Of a stretch of DNA of 32,850 nucleotides, positions 23,015 to 30,101 are shown piece by piece (position 1 is the first letter of the stretch; every line of letters begins with the position of its first letter). Under the pieces are notes generated by a model. It did not search any database. It saw only the letters and a list, made by a program, of their open reading frames with translations, and was not told the origin of the DNA. A program made the translations under genes and the position numbers. The stretch lies in the IMG/VR virus record IMGVR_UViG_3300025711_000261, positions 1-32,850 of that record; one strand, written 5' to 3'. This DNA comes from a virus.

Positions 23015-23263
23015 ATGAGAGTTGTATGCAAATGCGGGAACAAGGGCCGGATTGCTTCACGCGAAGAACTATCGCGAGATTTTGCCAAGCTCTATTGCCA
23101 GTGCCTCGACGCAACGTGCGGGCACACATGGGTAGCGAATTTGACGTTTTCGCACACGCTCAGCCCTTCCGCTCAATCCTACGAAAGAATGCTGTTTGAT
23201 CGTTTGAGGGATATGCCCAGAGCGAAACAACGGGAATTATTCGATCAGTTGGGCGCGGCATGA
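23015..23263 (+). CDS. ogr: Ogr/Delta-like late gene activator
   Basis: Zinc-finger transcription activator of 82 residues. Cys5/Cys7, Cys28/Cys30 and Cys35 with the conserved LYCQC-x4-CGHTW stretch and the downstream ANLTFSHTLSPSA match the Ogr/Delta family, which binds upstream of P2-type late promoters and contacts the RNA polymerase alpha subunit. The start is the ATG at 23015 after a strong GGGGAGGGA ribosome binding site; an upstream in-frame ATG at 22991 lacks one. It lies between the portal gene and the immunity region rather than at the end of the tail operon as in P2. Confidence 0.85.
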   Translation: MRVVCKCGNKGRIASREELSRDFAKLYCQCLDATCGHTWVANLTFSHTLSPSAQSYERMLFDRLRDMPRAKQRELFDQLGAA

Positions 23264-23277
23264 TTGGGGGAGGGAAC

Positions 23278-23320
23278 GCCAGCCCTAGGGGCCAGCGCCT
23301 GGGGCTACAAGCGAGCTGGC
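23278..23320. other. Inverted repeat between convergent genes; possible terminator or cos
   Basis: GCCAGC (23278-23283) and GCTGGC (23315-23320) flank GC-rich DNA with a CCTAGG palindrome and a second hairpin-forming stretch. The position between portal/ogr and the early region corresponds to cos in P2, but the known P2 cohesive-end sequence is not present. No U-tract. Function undecided. Confidence 0.3.
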
Positions 23321-23517
23321 TAGGTGATTGTTTTGCCGAAGTGAGAGGCGTTGGGAATTTCCAAAAGTAGCTCTGACATACGCCTCACGTGGTTCTGGTC
23401 TTCTACAGACATACGTCGGTAAAGCTTGATCAACCGTAGCTCCATCGAAGTAAGCGCGTGCCAATCAAGTGCATCAGATTTTGTGTAATTGCCTTCAAAT
23501 TTTGCTCGATCCAACAT
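23320..23517 (-). CDS. Mini-paralogue of the repressor C-terminal part
   Basis: Protein of 65 residues with a good ribosome binding site (GGAG, 8 nt before ATG). Residues ~21-52 align without gaps to residues ~80-111 of the neighbouring CI-like repressor, sharing L-x2-x-E-x3-I-x2-Y-R and DQ-x3-RRM-x-E. It has no DNA-binding domain of its own. Such a protein could form mixed oligomers with CI and tune its activity (inference). It lies about 100 bp downstream of the CI stop on the same strand, with a near-palindrome spanning its ribosome binding site. Confidence 0.65.
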   Translation of the reverse strand: MLDRAKFEGNYTKSDALDWHALTSMELRLIKLYRRMSVEDQNHVRRMSELLLEIPNASHFGKTIT

Positions 23518-23522
23518 GCGTA

Positions 23523-23549
23523 CGACTCCATTGATGCATGAATGAGTCG
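23523..23549 (-). promoter_or_regulatory. 27-bp near-palindrome over the mini-repressor ribosome binding site
   Basis: Centred on ATGCAT; arms CGACTC/GAGTCG and ATT/AAT pair apart from one inner mismatch and one bulged base. In the minus-strand mRNA the 3' arm contains GGAG, the ribosome binding site of the 65-residue gene, so the fold would block translation. As DNA it could be an operator. A perfect 14-bp palindrome (GGCGGAGCTCCGCC, 23559-23572) lies close by, towards CI. Confidence 0.5.
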
Positions 23550-23617
23550 ACGTTATCGGGCGGAGCTCCGCCGAGGCACAGCTGGGAATGCAACCAATGT
23601 TAACTATTCGTTACAGC

Positions 23618-23977
23618 TCAATCGCGGCTGCGAGACTCCATAACAGCCATCGCTTCCAGCATCCGACGAATCATTTTTTGGTCGTCTTCAGGAATGTTGC
23701 GGTACTGATCGATTATTTGAGCTTCTACCTCACTCAAATCCGATATCTGTTTTTGGCCGGTAAGTACAAAACCAATGTCGATACCAAGGCCCGCAACCGC
23801 CATGAGATAAGCCGTATCAGGGTTCCGAGCCCCGCGTTCATAGCTGCCCTGGGTGTTTCGATTTACGCCGCCGGCCAGTGCCAAATCTTCCTGACTCAGA
23901 CCTAACCTAACCCGCTCATCACGTAAGCGGTCACCTGGGGAGCGATCGCTCTCAGGACTAAATGCACAATTTTTCAA
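23618..23977 (-). CDS. CI-like prophage repressor (XRE family)
   Basis: Helix-turn-helix regulator of 119 residues. HTH_XRE domain at about 15-72 (GDRLRDERVRLGLSQEDLAL...GSYERGARNPD), then a short helical C-terminus (82-113). No S24 peptidase domain, so RecA-stimulated self-cleavage as in lambda CI is not possible. Start codon is TTG (complement of 23975-23977) with GAGGG five nt upstream; a weak start suits low repressor levels. It is divergent from the early operon across an 87-bp gap, the classic lysogeny switch layout. Confidence 0.82.
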   Translation of the reverse strand: MKNCAFSPESDRSPGDRLRDERVRLGLSQEDLALAGGVNRNTQGSYERGARNPDTAYLMAVAGLGIDIGFVLTGQKQISDLSEVEAQIIDQYRNIPEDDQKMIRRMLEAMAVMESRSRD

Positions 23978-24064
23978 GCTATCCCTCTGTACAAGATCAA
24001 ATTAGCGTGCATAATCACCACCTATGAACACGAAACAACTCATATCAACAGGAGTGAACGCACT
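23978..24064. promoter_or_regulatory. Divergent CI/early promoter region
   Basis: The 87-bp gap between the repressor and the early operon. A rightward sigma70-type promoter is plausible: TGTACA (23988-23993), 16 bp, CATAAT (24010-24015). AGGAG at 24050-24054 precedes the first early gene by 10 nt. Operators were not defined. Confidence 0.5.
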
Positions 24065-24265
24065 ATGCACGCGCCAGTTACACCGGAGCAAGCCCGCGCA
24101 GCGCTTGATCGACAGGGGATGAGCATTGCGGAATTCAGCCGTATCCATAGCCTGAACAAAAATTTGGTTAGCGACCTTTTAAACGGGCGTCGAAAAGGTC
24201 GCCGAGGGGAGGCACATCGCGCCGCCGTGTTGCTGGGGATCAAAGACGGCGTGATTGCACAGTAA
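24065..24265 (+). CDS. BcepMu gp16-like DNA-binding protein (Cro/Cox candidate)
   Basis: Protein of 66 residues. The pattern TPEQARAALDRQGMSIAEFS ... LVSDLLNGRRKGRRGEAHRAAVLLGI closely follows the phage-associated BcepMu gp16 family, with a helix-turn-helix and the NGRRKGRRG-x-AHR signature. As first gene of the early operon and divergent from CI, it probably works as the Cro/Cox-type switch protein. Its stop overlaps the start of the next gene (TAATG). Confidence 0.8.
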   Translation: MHAPVTPEQARAALDRQGMSIAEFSRIHSLNKNLVSDLLNGRRKGRRGEAHRAAVLLGIKDGVIAQ

Positions 24266-24774
24266 TGGCCACGGTACTGAGGGAACAGCAGAAGATGAAA
24301 AGTCGAGTTCTAAAAACGCGCCGGGAAGTGGTCAGCGCAATCATTTGCAGCTACTCAGGTGGCCGTGAATGTGCCGCCGCACGGATCGGCCTGCCGCTCA
24401 AAAAGTTTGATAACCACGCTTATGAGAACAACAGCTGCCGCCCGCTGACCGATGCGCAGATCTTCCAGCTGGAGCAAGTCACCGGCACTCACCACTTGCC
24501 CAATTACGTCGCGGCAATGTACGGCGGCATGTTCGTCCCAGTGGTCCATCCAGACAGACTGGATAACGTGGAGATGTACGCACGGGCCATGCAGAGTTCA
24601 GCCAAACAAGGGACGGTCGACCAGATCATTGCCCAGGCACTTGATGACGGGGTGATCACCGACGTTGAGGCCGAGCTGATCCAGAACGCCCATACCTTGC
24701 ACATGGCCGCACGCACCGCCGAAGTGTACGCCGCGATCGATCTCTACCGCGCCAAATCGGGGAAAGCCAAATGA
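24265..24774 (+). CDS. YmfL/CII-like phage regulatory protein
   Basis: Protein of 169 residues. A Cys/Ala-rich helical N-terminus with SGGRECAAARIGLPLKKFDNHAYE (about 31-54), then PLTDAQIFQLEQVTGT (about 60-75) and YVAAMYGGMFV, resembles the CII/YmfL group of phage regulators. The C-terminal part is helical. It likely controls early transcription. Overlaps both neighbours (TAATG and ATGA). Confidence 0.7.
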   Translation: MATVLREQQKMKSRVLKTRREVVSAIICSYSGGRECAAARIGLPLKKFDNHAYENNSCRPLTDAQIFQLEQVTGTHHLPNYVAAMYGGMFVPVVHPDRLDNVEMYARAMQSSAKQGTVDQIIAQALDDGVITDVEAELIQNAHTLHMAARTAEVYAAIDLYRAKSGKAK

Positions 24775-25136
24775 CTGCTAAGACCAATACCCTGGACTAT
24801 CAGGAGTGTATGCAGAACGCCGCGCTGGCTTTCCTTGAGCGCCATCAAGCCGAACACCTGGGCGATCTGCCGGCGTTTCTTGACCGCGCCATCAACCACC
24901 TGGTGGCCACCTTTGATGTATCCGAATCAGTTGCAATTAAGCTGACTTCCCTTGCCCATTTAGAGCTGCAAGAAGTCGCTTACCGTCAACGCCTCGATCT
25001 GGACTACAGCAACGCCACCGTCGTGGTGATCAAAGATCCCCTCAAAGGGATCTGCTGGTCCGTACCCGTAAGCCTTATCTATGAACGCATCTTGACCGCT
25101 CCTGACAACGTGCGTCTGCGCTTCACGAACTCGTAA
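24771..25136 (+). CDS. Early-operon protein of unknown function
   Basis: Protein of 121 residues, ATGA overlap with the preceding gene. Helical first half (YQECMQNAALAFLERHQAEHL), beta-like second half (DYSNATVVVIKDPLKGICWSVPVSLIYERIL). No known domain recognised. Codon use and GC content match the neighbouring phage genes. Probably an accessory replication or regulatory protein, judging only by place in the operon. Confidence 0.6.
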   Translation: MTAKTNTLDYQECMQNAALAFLERHQAEHLGDLPAFLDRAINHLVATFDVSESVAIKLTSLAHLELQEVAYRQRLDLDYSNATVVVIKDPLKGICWSVPVSLIYERILTAPDNVRLRFTNS

Positions 25137-25139
25137 CAC

Positions 25140-25177
25140 AAACCCAACCAAAAGCCGGCCCCACGTCTCGTGGGTTT
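25140..25177 (+). other. Intergenic hairpin, possible attenuator
   Basis: AAACCCA (25140-25146) pairs with TGGGTTT (25171-25177); alternatively CCCACG-TCT-CGTGGG (25160-25174) followed by TTT. The two folds are mutually exclusive and lie between early genes. No long U-tract. Confidence 0.4.
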
Positions 25178-25209
25178 GGGTGAGCTGCGCCTGAAATCGA
25201 GGTTTAACG

Positions 25210-25449
25210 ATGGAAAACGCCGTAAGTGTCACCACTCAACTGCCCCCGGCCGAGGCCGAAGCGTTGCTGGCAGCGCTACGTGAACAGTATCGCTTAAGCC
25301 TCAATGAGCATTGGTACGACGACCAATTCCGCTTCGTGGCGGACGGTCTTCGCCACGGCGCAATTCTCGCCCACGTCCCGGTAATGGCTGCGCAAAAACG
25401 CCTTATGGCAGCCCTATCCCAAAGCCTTAAAGCAGTGAAGCAATCATGA
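25210..25449 (+). CDS. Small early protein of unknown function
   Basis: Protein of 79 residues with GAGG about 8 nt upstream of the ATG. Mostly helical: PPAEAEALLAALREQYRLSL then QFRFVADGLRHGAILAHVPVMAAQKRLM. No domain recognised. The stop overlaps the primase ATG, implying translational coupling and perhaps a replication-accessory role. Confidence 0.6.
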   Translation: MENAVSVTTQLPPAEAEALLAALREQYRLSLNEHWYDDQFRFVADGLRHGAILAHVPVMAAQKRLMAALSQSLKAVKQS

Positions 25450-28139
25450 AAGAAGATCTTCGGCACGACGTCCTGCAGCGGCTTGAGTCCGACTATGGGC
25501 TCAAACACCGTAGCGGCACCGATTACATGCGCGGCGGTGAATGCCCCAAGTGCCACAAGCGCGAGCTGTATTCGCGCCACGACAAGCCGTGGCTGGTGAT
25601 CTGCGGCCGTTCGGAGAAGTGTGGCCACACCCTGCATGTTAAAGAGATTTACGACGATCTATTTGAAGACTGGAGCAAACGCGCACCAGCGACAGACAAA
25701 GCCCCAACGGCAACGGCACGCGCTTACCTGGAGTTCGGCCGCGGCTTCAACATCGAGCTGATCGCCGGCTGGTTCACCCAGGAAACTTACTTTTCAGCCC
25801 AGCAGAACGCCGGCAGTGCCACGGTTCGATTCGCGCTCGATAAAGGCGGGTATTGGGAACGGCTGATCGACAAGCCCGCACGTTTCGGCAAGATGAAAGC
25901 CCGCTTCGCACCTGGTGAAAGCTACAGGGGCACTTGGTGGTGCCCGCCGTGCGTCGACGTGCTAGAAGCGAAAGAAATATGGATCGTTGAAGGCATTTTC
26001 GATGCCATCGCCTTGGTCCATCACAACATTGCCGCCGTTTCGGCTATGTCTTCAAATGCTTTCCCGGCCGACTCGCTACAGGCAGTCGTGGCAGCCCGCC
26101 CAGGCAACCTGCCTAAGCTGGTGTGGGCGTTGGACAACGAGCCAGGCGCACACGCTTATACGAAGCGATGGGTTCGTATGGCACGTGAACTGGGCTTCAC
26201 CTGCGAAGCGGCCCAAATCCCTCAGCGCGACCAGAAGAAGGTCGACTGGAACGATCTGCACCAGCGTTGGCAGTTCCTGGACGAAGGCGAGAAGCGAGAT
26301 AGCCAGGTCGATAAGGATCTCACCATTGCGCGCCACCACGGCGCCCTGCTGATCGCTGAGAGCGCCACGGAAAAGGCCCTAGTGATGTTCGACTGGAAGC
26401 GCCGTAGCGAATTCCACCTAGAGTTCGGCAACCGCCTGTACTGGTTCAAGCTCGATCTGGAGAAATACAACAAGGCGATACAAGAGCTGGAAGACAGCGA
26501 ACACCACGACGATCAGCAACTGAACAATAAGCAGATGCGGGCCAAGGCCATGCAGCAGTGCGGCGCCCTGCAACGTATTGCCACCTGTAATCCGAAGGCT
26601 CTGTACTACCAGGAAAACAAACTCACCGACGAGTCCTGGTACTACTTTCGGATCACGTTTGCCCATGATGCTGCGCCGATCAAGAATACTTTCACCAGCT
26701 CGCAAATCGCCTCGTCTGCTGAATTCAAGAAGCGCCTACTCGGTATCGCCCCGGGCGGAATGTTCACCGGCACTACCCAGCAGCTGGACGCCTTCATTGA
26801 GGAACAGACCGACGCCCTCAAGACCGTTCAGACGATCGACTTCACCGGGTATACCCGTGAGCACGGCGCCTATGTATATGGTGACGTGGCGGTTCGCGAT
26901 GGCAAGGTGTTCAAGCTGAATGAAGAAGACTTCTTCGATATGGATCGGCTGAGCATCAAGACTCTCAGCCAGTCCGTATCCCTGAACCTGAACACCGACT
27001 TAGAAATGTTTGATACCGAGTGGCTGGGTCTAATCTGGCAATGCTTCGGCGCTAAAGGTCTTGTAGCCCTAGCCTTTTGGTTCGGGGCACTTTTTGCCGA
27101 GCAGATCCGCCAGCACCAAAAGAGTTACTCCTTCATGGAGATTATCGGGGAGCCAGGCGCAGGTAAGTCAACGCTAATCGAGTTCCTGTGGAAGCTGTAC
27201 GGTCGCATCGACTATGAGGGCTTCGATCCTACAAAGGGCACCCCTGTGGCTCGTGCCCGCAACTTCGCCCAAGTGGCGAATCTACCCGTAGTGCTAATCG
27301 AGTCGGAGCGTGAAAAGACCGACGGTGGCGCGACCAAACAGTATGACTGGGACGAACTCAAAACCGCCTACAACGGCCGTAGCGTCCGCTCCACCGGTGT
27401 AAAGAATAACGGTAACGATACTCGGGAGCCGCCATTTCGTGCCGCGTTCGTCTTCGGCCAAAACCATCCGGTGAATGCCTCCGAGCCAATCTTGCAGCGC
27501 ATCGTGCACATCGCCATGACAAAGGATGGCCACACGCCGCAAACCAAGTTGTTGGTGGAAAAGCTGGAGCGTATGCGGGTCGACCGCGTGAGTGGGTTCC
27601 TGCTCAAGGCCACCATGAAAGAAAACGTGGTGATGCAGACCGTGCGAGAAAAGGTGCCCGTCTACGAACAGCAACTACTGGCCCTGCCAGAGATCCGCAC
27701 CGTCCGGATTGCGACGAATCATGCCCAGTTACATGCCCTGGTCGACGCGCTAGTGCACGTCGTCCCGCTGAAAAAGCACCAGGTGGACGCAGCCCATGCG
27801 GAGATCCAGAGCATGGCCAAGGAACGCCAGCTCGCGATCAATGCTGATCACCCGATCGTCGTCGAGTTCTGGGAGCTGTACGAGTACCTGAACAACGCGG
27901 CAGGTGGCCTGAACCACTCCCGCAATGACGGCCTGATCGCTGTAAACCTCAATGACTTCGCTAAAGAGGCGGCAGAGAAACGGCAGAAAGTGCCGGATCT
28001 GACTGAACTCAAACGCCACCTGAAAACCAGCAAGTGCCCGAAATTCGTGGAGACGAACAGGAACGTATGTTCGTCCTGGGACGTCGACGCTGCCAATAAA
28101 CCAAAAACCGTGCGGTGCTGGATTTTCCAGGTTGCCTGA
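25446..28139 (+). CDS. Phage primase/helicase (zinc finger, Toprim, P-loop)
   Basis: Replication protein of 897 residues. Residues 33-61: zinc finger (Cys33, Cys36, Cys53, Cys59, CGHTL). About 175-275: Toprim primase domain with IWIVEGIFDAIAL (conserved Glu), WALDNEPGAHAY (Asp) and DWNDLH. About 560-680: P-loop ATPase with GEPGAGKST near 568-576 and a VVLIESE Walker B candidate near 615. The C-terminal ~200 residues are helical and may hold a DNA-binding domain. It would prime and unwind DNA for bidirectional replication, in place of the gpA rolling-circle initiator of P2. Largest gene of the early operon; overlaps the previous gene. Confidence 0.85.
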   Translation: MKEDLRHDVLQRLESDYGLKHRSGTDYMRGGECPKCHKRELYSRHDKPWLVICGRSEKCGHTLHVKEIYDDLFEDWSKRAPATDKAPTATARAYLEFGRGFNIELIAGWFTQETYFSAQQNAGSATVRFALDKGGYWERLIDKPARFGKMKARFAPGESYRGTWWCPPCVDVLEAKEIWIVEGIFDAIALVHHNIAAVSAMSSNAFPADSLQAVVAARPGNLPKLVWALDNEPGAHAYTKRWVRMARELGFTCEAAQIPQRDQKKVDWNDLHQRWQFLDEGEKRDSQVDKDLTIARHHGALLIAESATEKALVMFDWKRRSEFHLEFGNRLYWFKLDLEKYNKAIQELEDSEHHDDQQLNNKQMRAKAMQQCGALQRIATCNPKALYYQENKLTDESWYYFRITFAHDAAPIKNTFTSSQIASSAEFKKRLLGIAPGGMFTGTTQQLDAFIEEQTDALKTVQTIDFTGYTREHGAYVYGDVAVRDGKVFKLNEEDFFDMDRLSIKTLSQSVSLNLNTDLEMFDTEWLGLIWQCFGAKGLVALAFWFGALFAEQIRQHQKSYSFMEIIGEPGAGKSTLIEFLWKLYGRIDYEGFDPTKGTPVARARNFAQVANLPVVLIESEREKTDGGATKQYDWDELKTAYNGRSVRSTGVKNNGNDTREPPFRAAFVFGQNHPVNASEPILQRIVHIAMTKDGHTPQTKLLVEKLERMRVDRVSGFLLKATMKENVVMQTVREKVPVYEQQLLALPEIRTVRIATNHAQLHALVDALVHVVPLKKHQVDAAHAEIQSMAKERQLAINADHPIVVEFWELYEYLNNAAGGLNHSRNDGLIAVNLNDFAKEAAEKRQKVPDLTELKRHLKTSKCPKFVETNRNVCSSWDVDAANKPKTVRCWIFQVA

Positions 28140-28162
28140 TTCCACCGAAGGAGGAAGCGTAG

Positions 28163-28456
28163 ATGCAAGTGCAAGTCTTCATAGGCAGTGCTGGCGACGG
28201 CCAGGCCAGCAAGCTGCAGGAGGTCCAAGACCGACTGATCGCGGCGGGACGAAACACCCCGATCATTCAAGCAGGAGCGTATGCCGATGATGGGCTACTG
28301 CAGATTCTGGAAGTTCGAGCAGCAGGTGGCCAGCGAGAAATCCTGGTGGACGACTGCAGCAGGTCGCAGATTCTAAAGGTATTGGAGTGGCGGTCATGCG
28401 CAAAGGATGACCCGAATATTGACGACCTGGTTATTCACCTGGCACGCCAGGACTAA
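28163..28456 (+). CDS. Small protein of unknown function
   Basis: Protein of 97 residues with an excellent ribosome binding site (GGAGGAAG about 7 nt before ATG), 23 bp after the primase stop. Mixed alpha/beta with FIGSAGDGQASKLQEVQDRL and a central ILEVRAAGGQREILVDD segment. No family recognised. Genes here are probably co-transcribed with the primase. Confidence 0.6.
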   Translation: MQVQVFIGSAGDGQASKLQEVQDRLIAAGRNTPIIQAGAYADDGLLQILEVRAAGGQREILVDDCSRSQILKVLEWRSCAKDDPNIDDLVIHLARQD

Positions 28457-28471
28457 CCGGAATTGCGAAGC

Positions 28472-28501
28472 GGTGTCGAGGAGTTGGCCCTCCCCGACAC
28501 C
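28472..28501. other. Strong hairpin between early genes
   Basis: GGTGTCG (28472-28478) pairs with CGACACC (28495-28501), with inner GGAG/CTCC pairing as well. No U-tract follows, so an mRNA stabiliser or pause site is more likely than a terminator. Confidence 0.5.
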
Positions 28502-28523
28502 AGCCACCACTGAGGGCAACACC

Positions 28524-28775
28524 ATGCAAGCACAGCACCAAAGCAGCAGCGACGAGAAGGCTACCACACCGGCACGGCACCTGGTGACCACCGCCATTAT
28601 TGGCGCCGCGATGATTGGATACCTGGTACATAAAACACCGGATGACCGCTTACGACTTGAGAGTCTGGCCACCAGGGCGCAGAACCTCGGCGAACTGAGC
28701 GCAACTGATTTGGCCCTGGTTACCCGTCTGCTGGAAACGCACCCGGCGAAGCGCCCGAACTTTGCGCAAAGCTAA
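28524..28775 (+). CDS. Small single-pass membrane protein, unknown function
   Basis: Start taken at the ATG at 28524 (83 residues); the longer frame from 28407 overlaps the previous gene and its extra part looks out of frame. Hydrophilic N-terminus (QAQHQSSSDEKA), one hydrophobic segment at about 20-37 (VTTAIIGAAMIGYLV), then a soluble helical tail (LRLESLATRAQNL...). No family recognised. Short membrane proteins in early operons sometimes act in superinfection exclusion, but nothing here shows that. Confidence 0.55.
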   Translation: MQAQHQSSSDEKATTPARHLVTTAIIGAAMIGYLVHKTPDDRLRLESLATRAQNLGELSATDLALVTRLLETHPAKRPNFAQS

Positions 28776-28829
28776 GTCTGAATGAAGGGATAGGTTTCAT
28801 GAATTGCATTACACAACATGGTTTAGAAA

Positions 28830-29057
28830 ATGATGGGGGCCGTCGTGAGTAAGCTGGATCGTTTCATGCGGGAGAAGGAAGTGTTGGGCATTACTTCTTT
28901 CTCACGAACCACTCTCTGGCGGGAAATCAAACGGGGGAATTTCCCCAAGTCGGTGGTGATTTCGGCGGGCCGGGTTGGCTGGCGAGAATCTGCGATCGAG
29001 GCCTGGCAGAACAATCCCGAAAATTGGCAGATCAGTGCCAAAACCGAAGCCGCGTAA
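28830..29057 (+). CDS. AlpA-family regulator / excisionase-like
   Basis: Protein of 75 residues (72 or fewer if the GTG at 28845, with GGGGG nearby, is used). SFSRTTLWREIKRGNFPKSV is the winged-helix recognition part of the AlpA family, and GRVGWRESAIEAW closes the domain. AlpA-type proteins activate integrase genes or act as excision directionality factors; its place next to int supports either. The stop codon TAA lies in the loop of a perfect hairpin (29046-29065) that is part of a direct repeat. Confidence 0.82.
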   Translation: MMGAVVSKLDRFMREKEVLGITSFSRTTLWREIKRGNFPKSVVISAGRVGWRESAIEAWQNNPENWQISAKTEAA

Positions 29058-29072
29058 GCGGCTTCATCTATT
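29046..29072. repeat. 27-bp direct repeat, copy 1 (end of alpA, hairpin)
   Basis: Matches 30075-30101 at 23 of 27 positions (by eye); the shared core is GTAAGCGGCTTCA. In this copy the hairpin GAAGCCGC-GTAA-GCGGCTTC contains the alpA stop codon. The pair bounds the AbiTii gene. Confidence 0.75.
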
Positions 29073-29130
29073 TGTACCAATCCAACTGCGGCTACTATGT
29101 AGATCTTCTCGGTCTATGCAGGTTTCAGCG

Positions 29131-30042
29131 ATGTCGCTCATTCAAGATATTCAGGCCGCAGCCATCTCCCAGTCTACGGATGTCGCTACGTTGTTGCGGA
29201 TGTGTAAGTTGCTTGCGGCTCGCATTTCCTACCCACAACTCAATGAATGGGCGAACAAAGAACTCAATGGGTATCCCGACGTTAAGTCACTACCAGACTA
29301 TCGAGAGTTGCGTGTCCATTCCTATGGAACATTCCATGGAGGGTTTAGACAAGCCAACCGCCTGCAGATACCCGTGTCGATACTCCCTGAAAATCTACAA
29401 GAGCAGTACAGGCATGCTTACTTGGGGGCAAGTATCAGCGTCTATGCCGAGCTACTGAGAGGAGATACAACTGGCAGAATTGAAGAGCCATGGCCGGTAG
29501 AGCTGGCAGTACATTGGGCGTCTAAGGTCACAAAAGACATGCAGTGCGTAGCCGCGTGGAAAGAGATTCCCATCGGCGCGGTGGTTCGACTTTTGGACTC
29601 CGTCAAAACGCGAATTCTTGATTACGCAATTGATTTAGAACGAGAAGCTCCTAATGCTGGAGAAACACCAATTGGTAGCCAACCTCCTTTGAGTAGCGAA
29701 AAAATGACAAAAATATTTAACAACAACATTTATGGCAGCGTTGGCAACATTTCTAATGAAGGTGAAAACTTCACGCAAAACGCGTCTATTCAGCTTGGAA
29801 ATTGGGACTCGCTGACGAAGCAGTTGACTTCACTTGGTCTGAATCCGACTGATTTTGAAGATATGCAAGGTGAACTTGACGAAGCCATTGCGACGAAGGA
29901 CGAGAAGGAAAAATCAGCAAAAGCCAGTTCTTGGATTAGTCGATTAACAATGAAAGCGGTTGAAGGTGCGACGGGGGTGGGCATAGAGGCTGCCGCTGCT
30001 GGCGTAGCAAAGGCAATCGGAGCCTACGTCGGCCTGTCCTGA
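29131..30042 (+). CDS. AbiTii-domain abortive infection protein
   Basis: Protein of 303 residues, start chosen at the ATG at 29131, where the conserved domain begins (MSLIQDIQAAAIS). The N-terminal AbiTii domain (about 2-190) shows ATLLRMCKLLAARI, EWANKELNGYP and a following LPDYRELRV. It is followed by NNIYGSVGNI (about 195-215) and the usual C-terminal architecture: a WDSLTKQLTSLGL segment and a Gly/Ala-rich hydrophobic end (GATGVGIEAAAAGVAKAIGAYVGL) that may act on membranes. AbiTii proteins are linked to abortive infection against phages; the mechanism is unknown. It is clearly more AT-rich than the surrounding phage genes, so cargo (a moron) is likely. Confidence 0.83.
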   Translation: MSLIQDIQAAAISQSTDVATLLRMCKLLAARISYPQLNEWANKELNGYPDVKSLPDYRELRVHSYGTFHGGFRQANRLQIPVSILPENLQEQYRHAYLGASISVYAELLRGDTTGRIEEPWPVELAVHWASKVTKDMQCVAAWKEIPIGAVVRLLDSVKTRILDYAIDLEREAPNAGETPIGSQPPLSSEKMTKIFNNNIYGSVGNISNEGENFTQNASIQLGNWDSLTKQLTSLGLNPTDFEDMQGELDEAIATKDEKEKSAKASSWISRLTMKAVEGATGVGIEAAAAGVAKAIGAYVGLS

Positions 30043-30074
30043 GTATGATCCGAGCTACCTTTCCGATCTGCAGT

Positions 30075-30101
30075 GAGGCCGTGTAAGCGGCTTCACTTAT
30101 T
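30075..30101. repeat. 27-bp direct repeat, copy 2 (end of int)
   Basis: Second copy of the repeat at 29046-29072; its last bases include the integrase stop codon (30097-30099). Four mismatches. The hairpin is less perfect here. Confidence 0.75.

Noticed and set aside
23264-23319. Definite P2-type cos site
   Set aside because: The known P2 cohesive-end sequence is not present; position alone is not enough, so it was listed only as a possibility.
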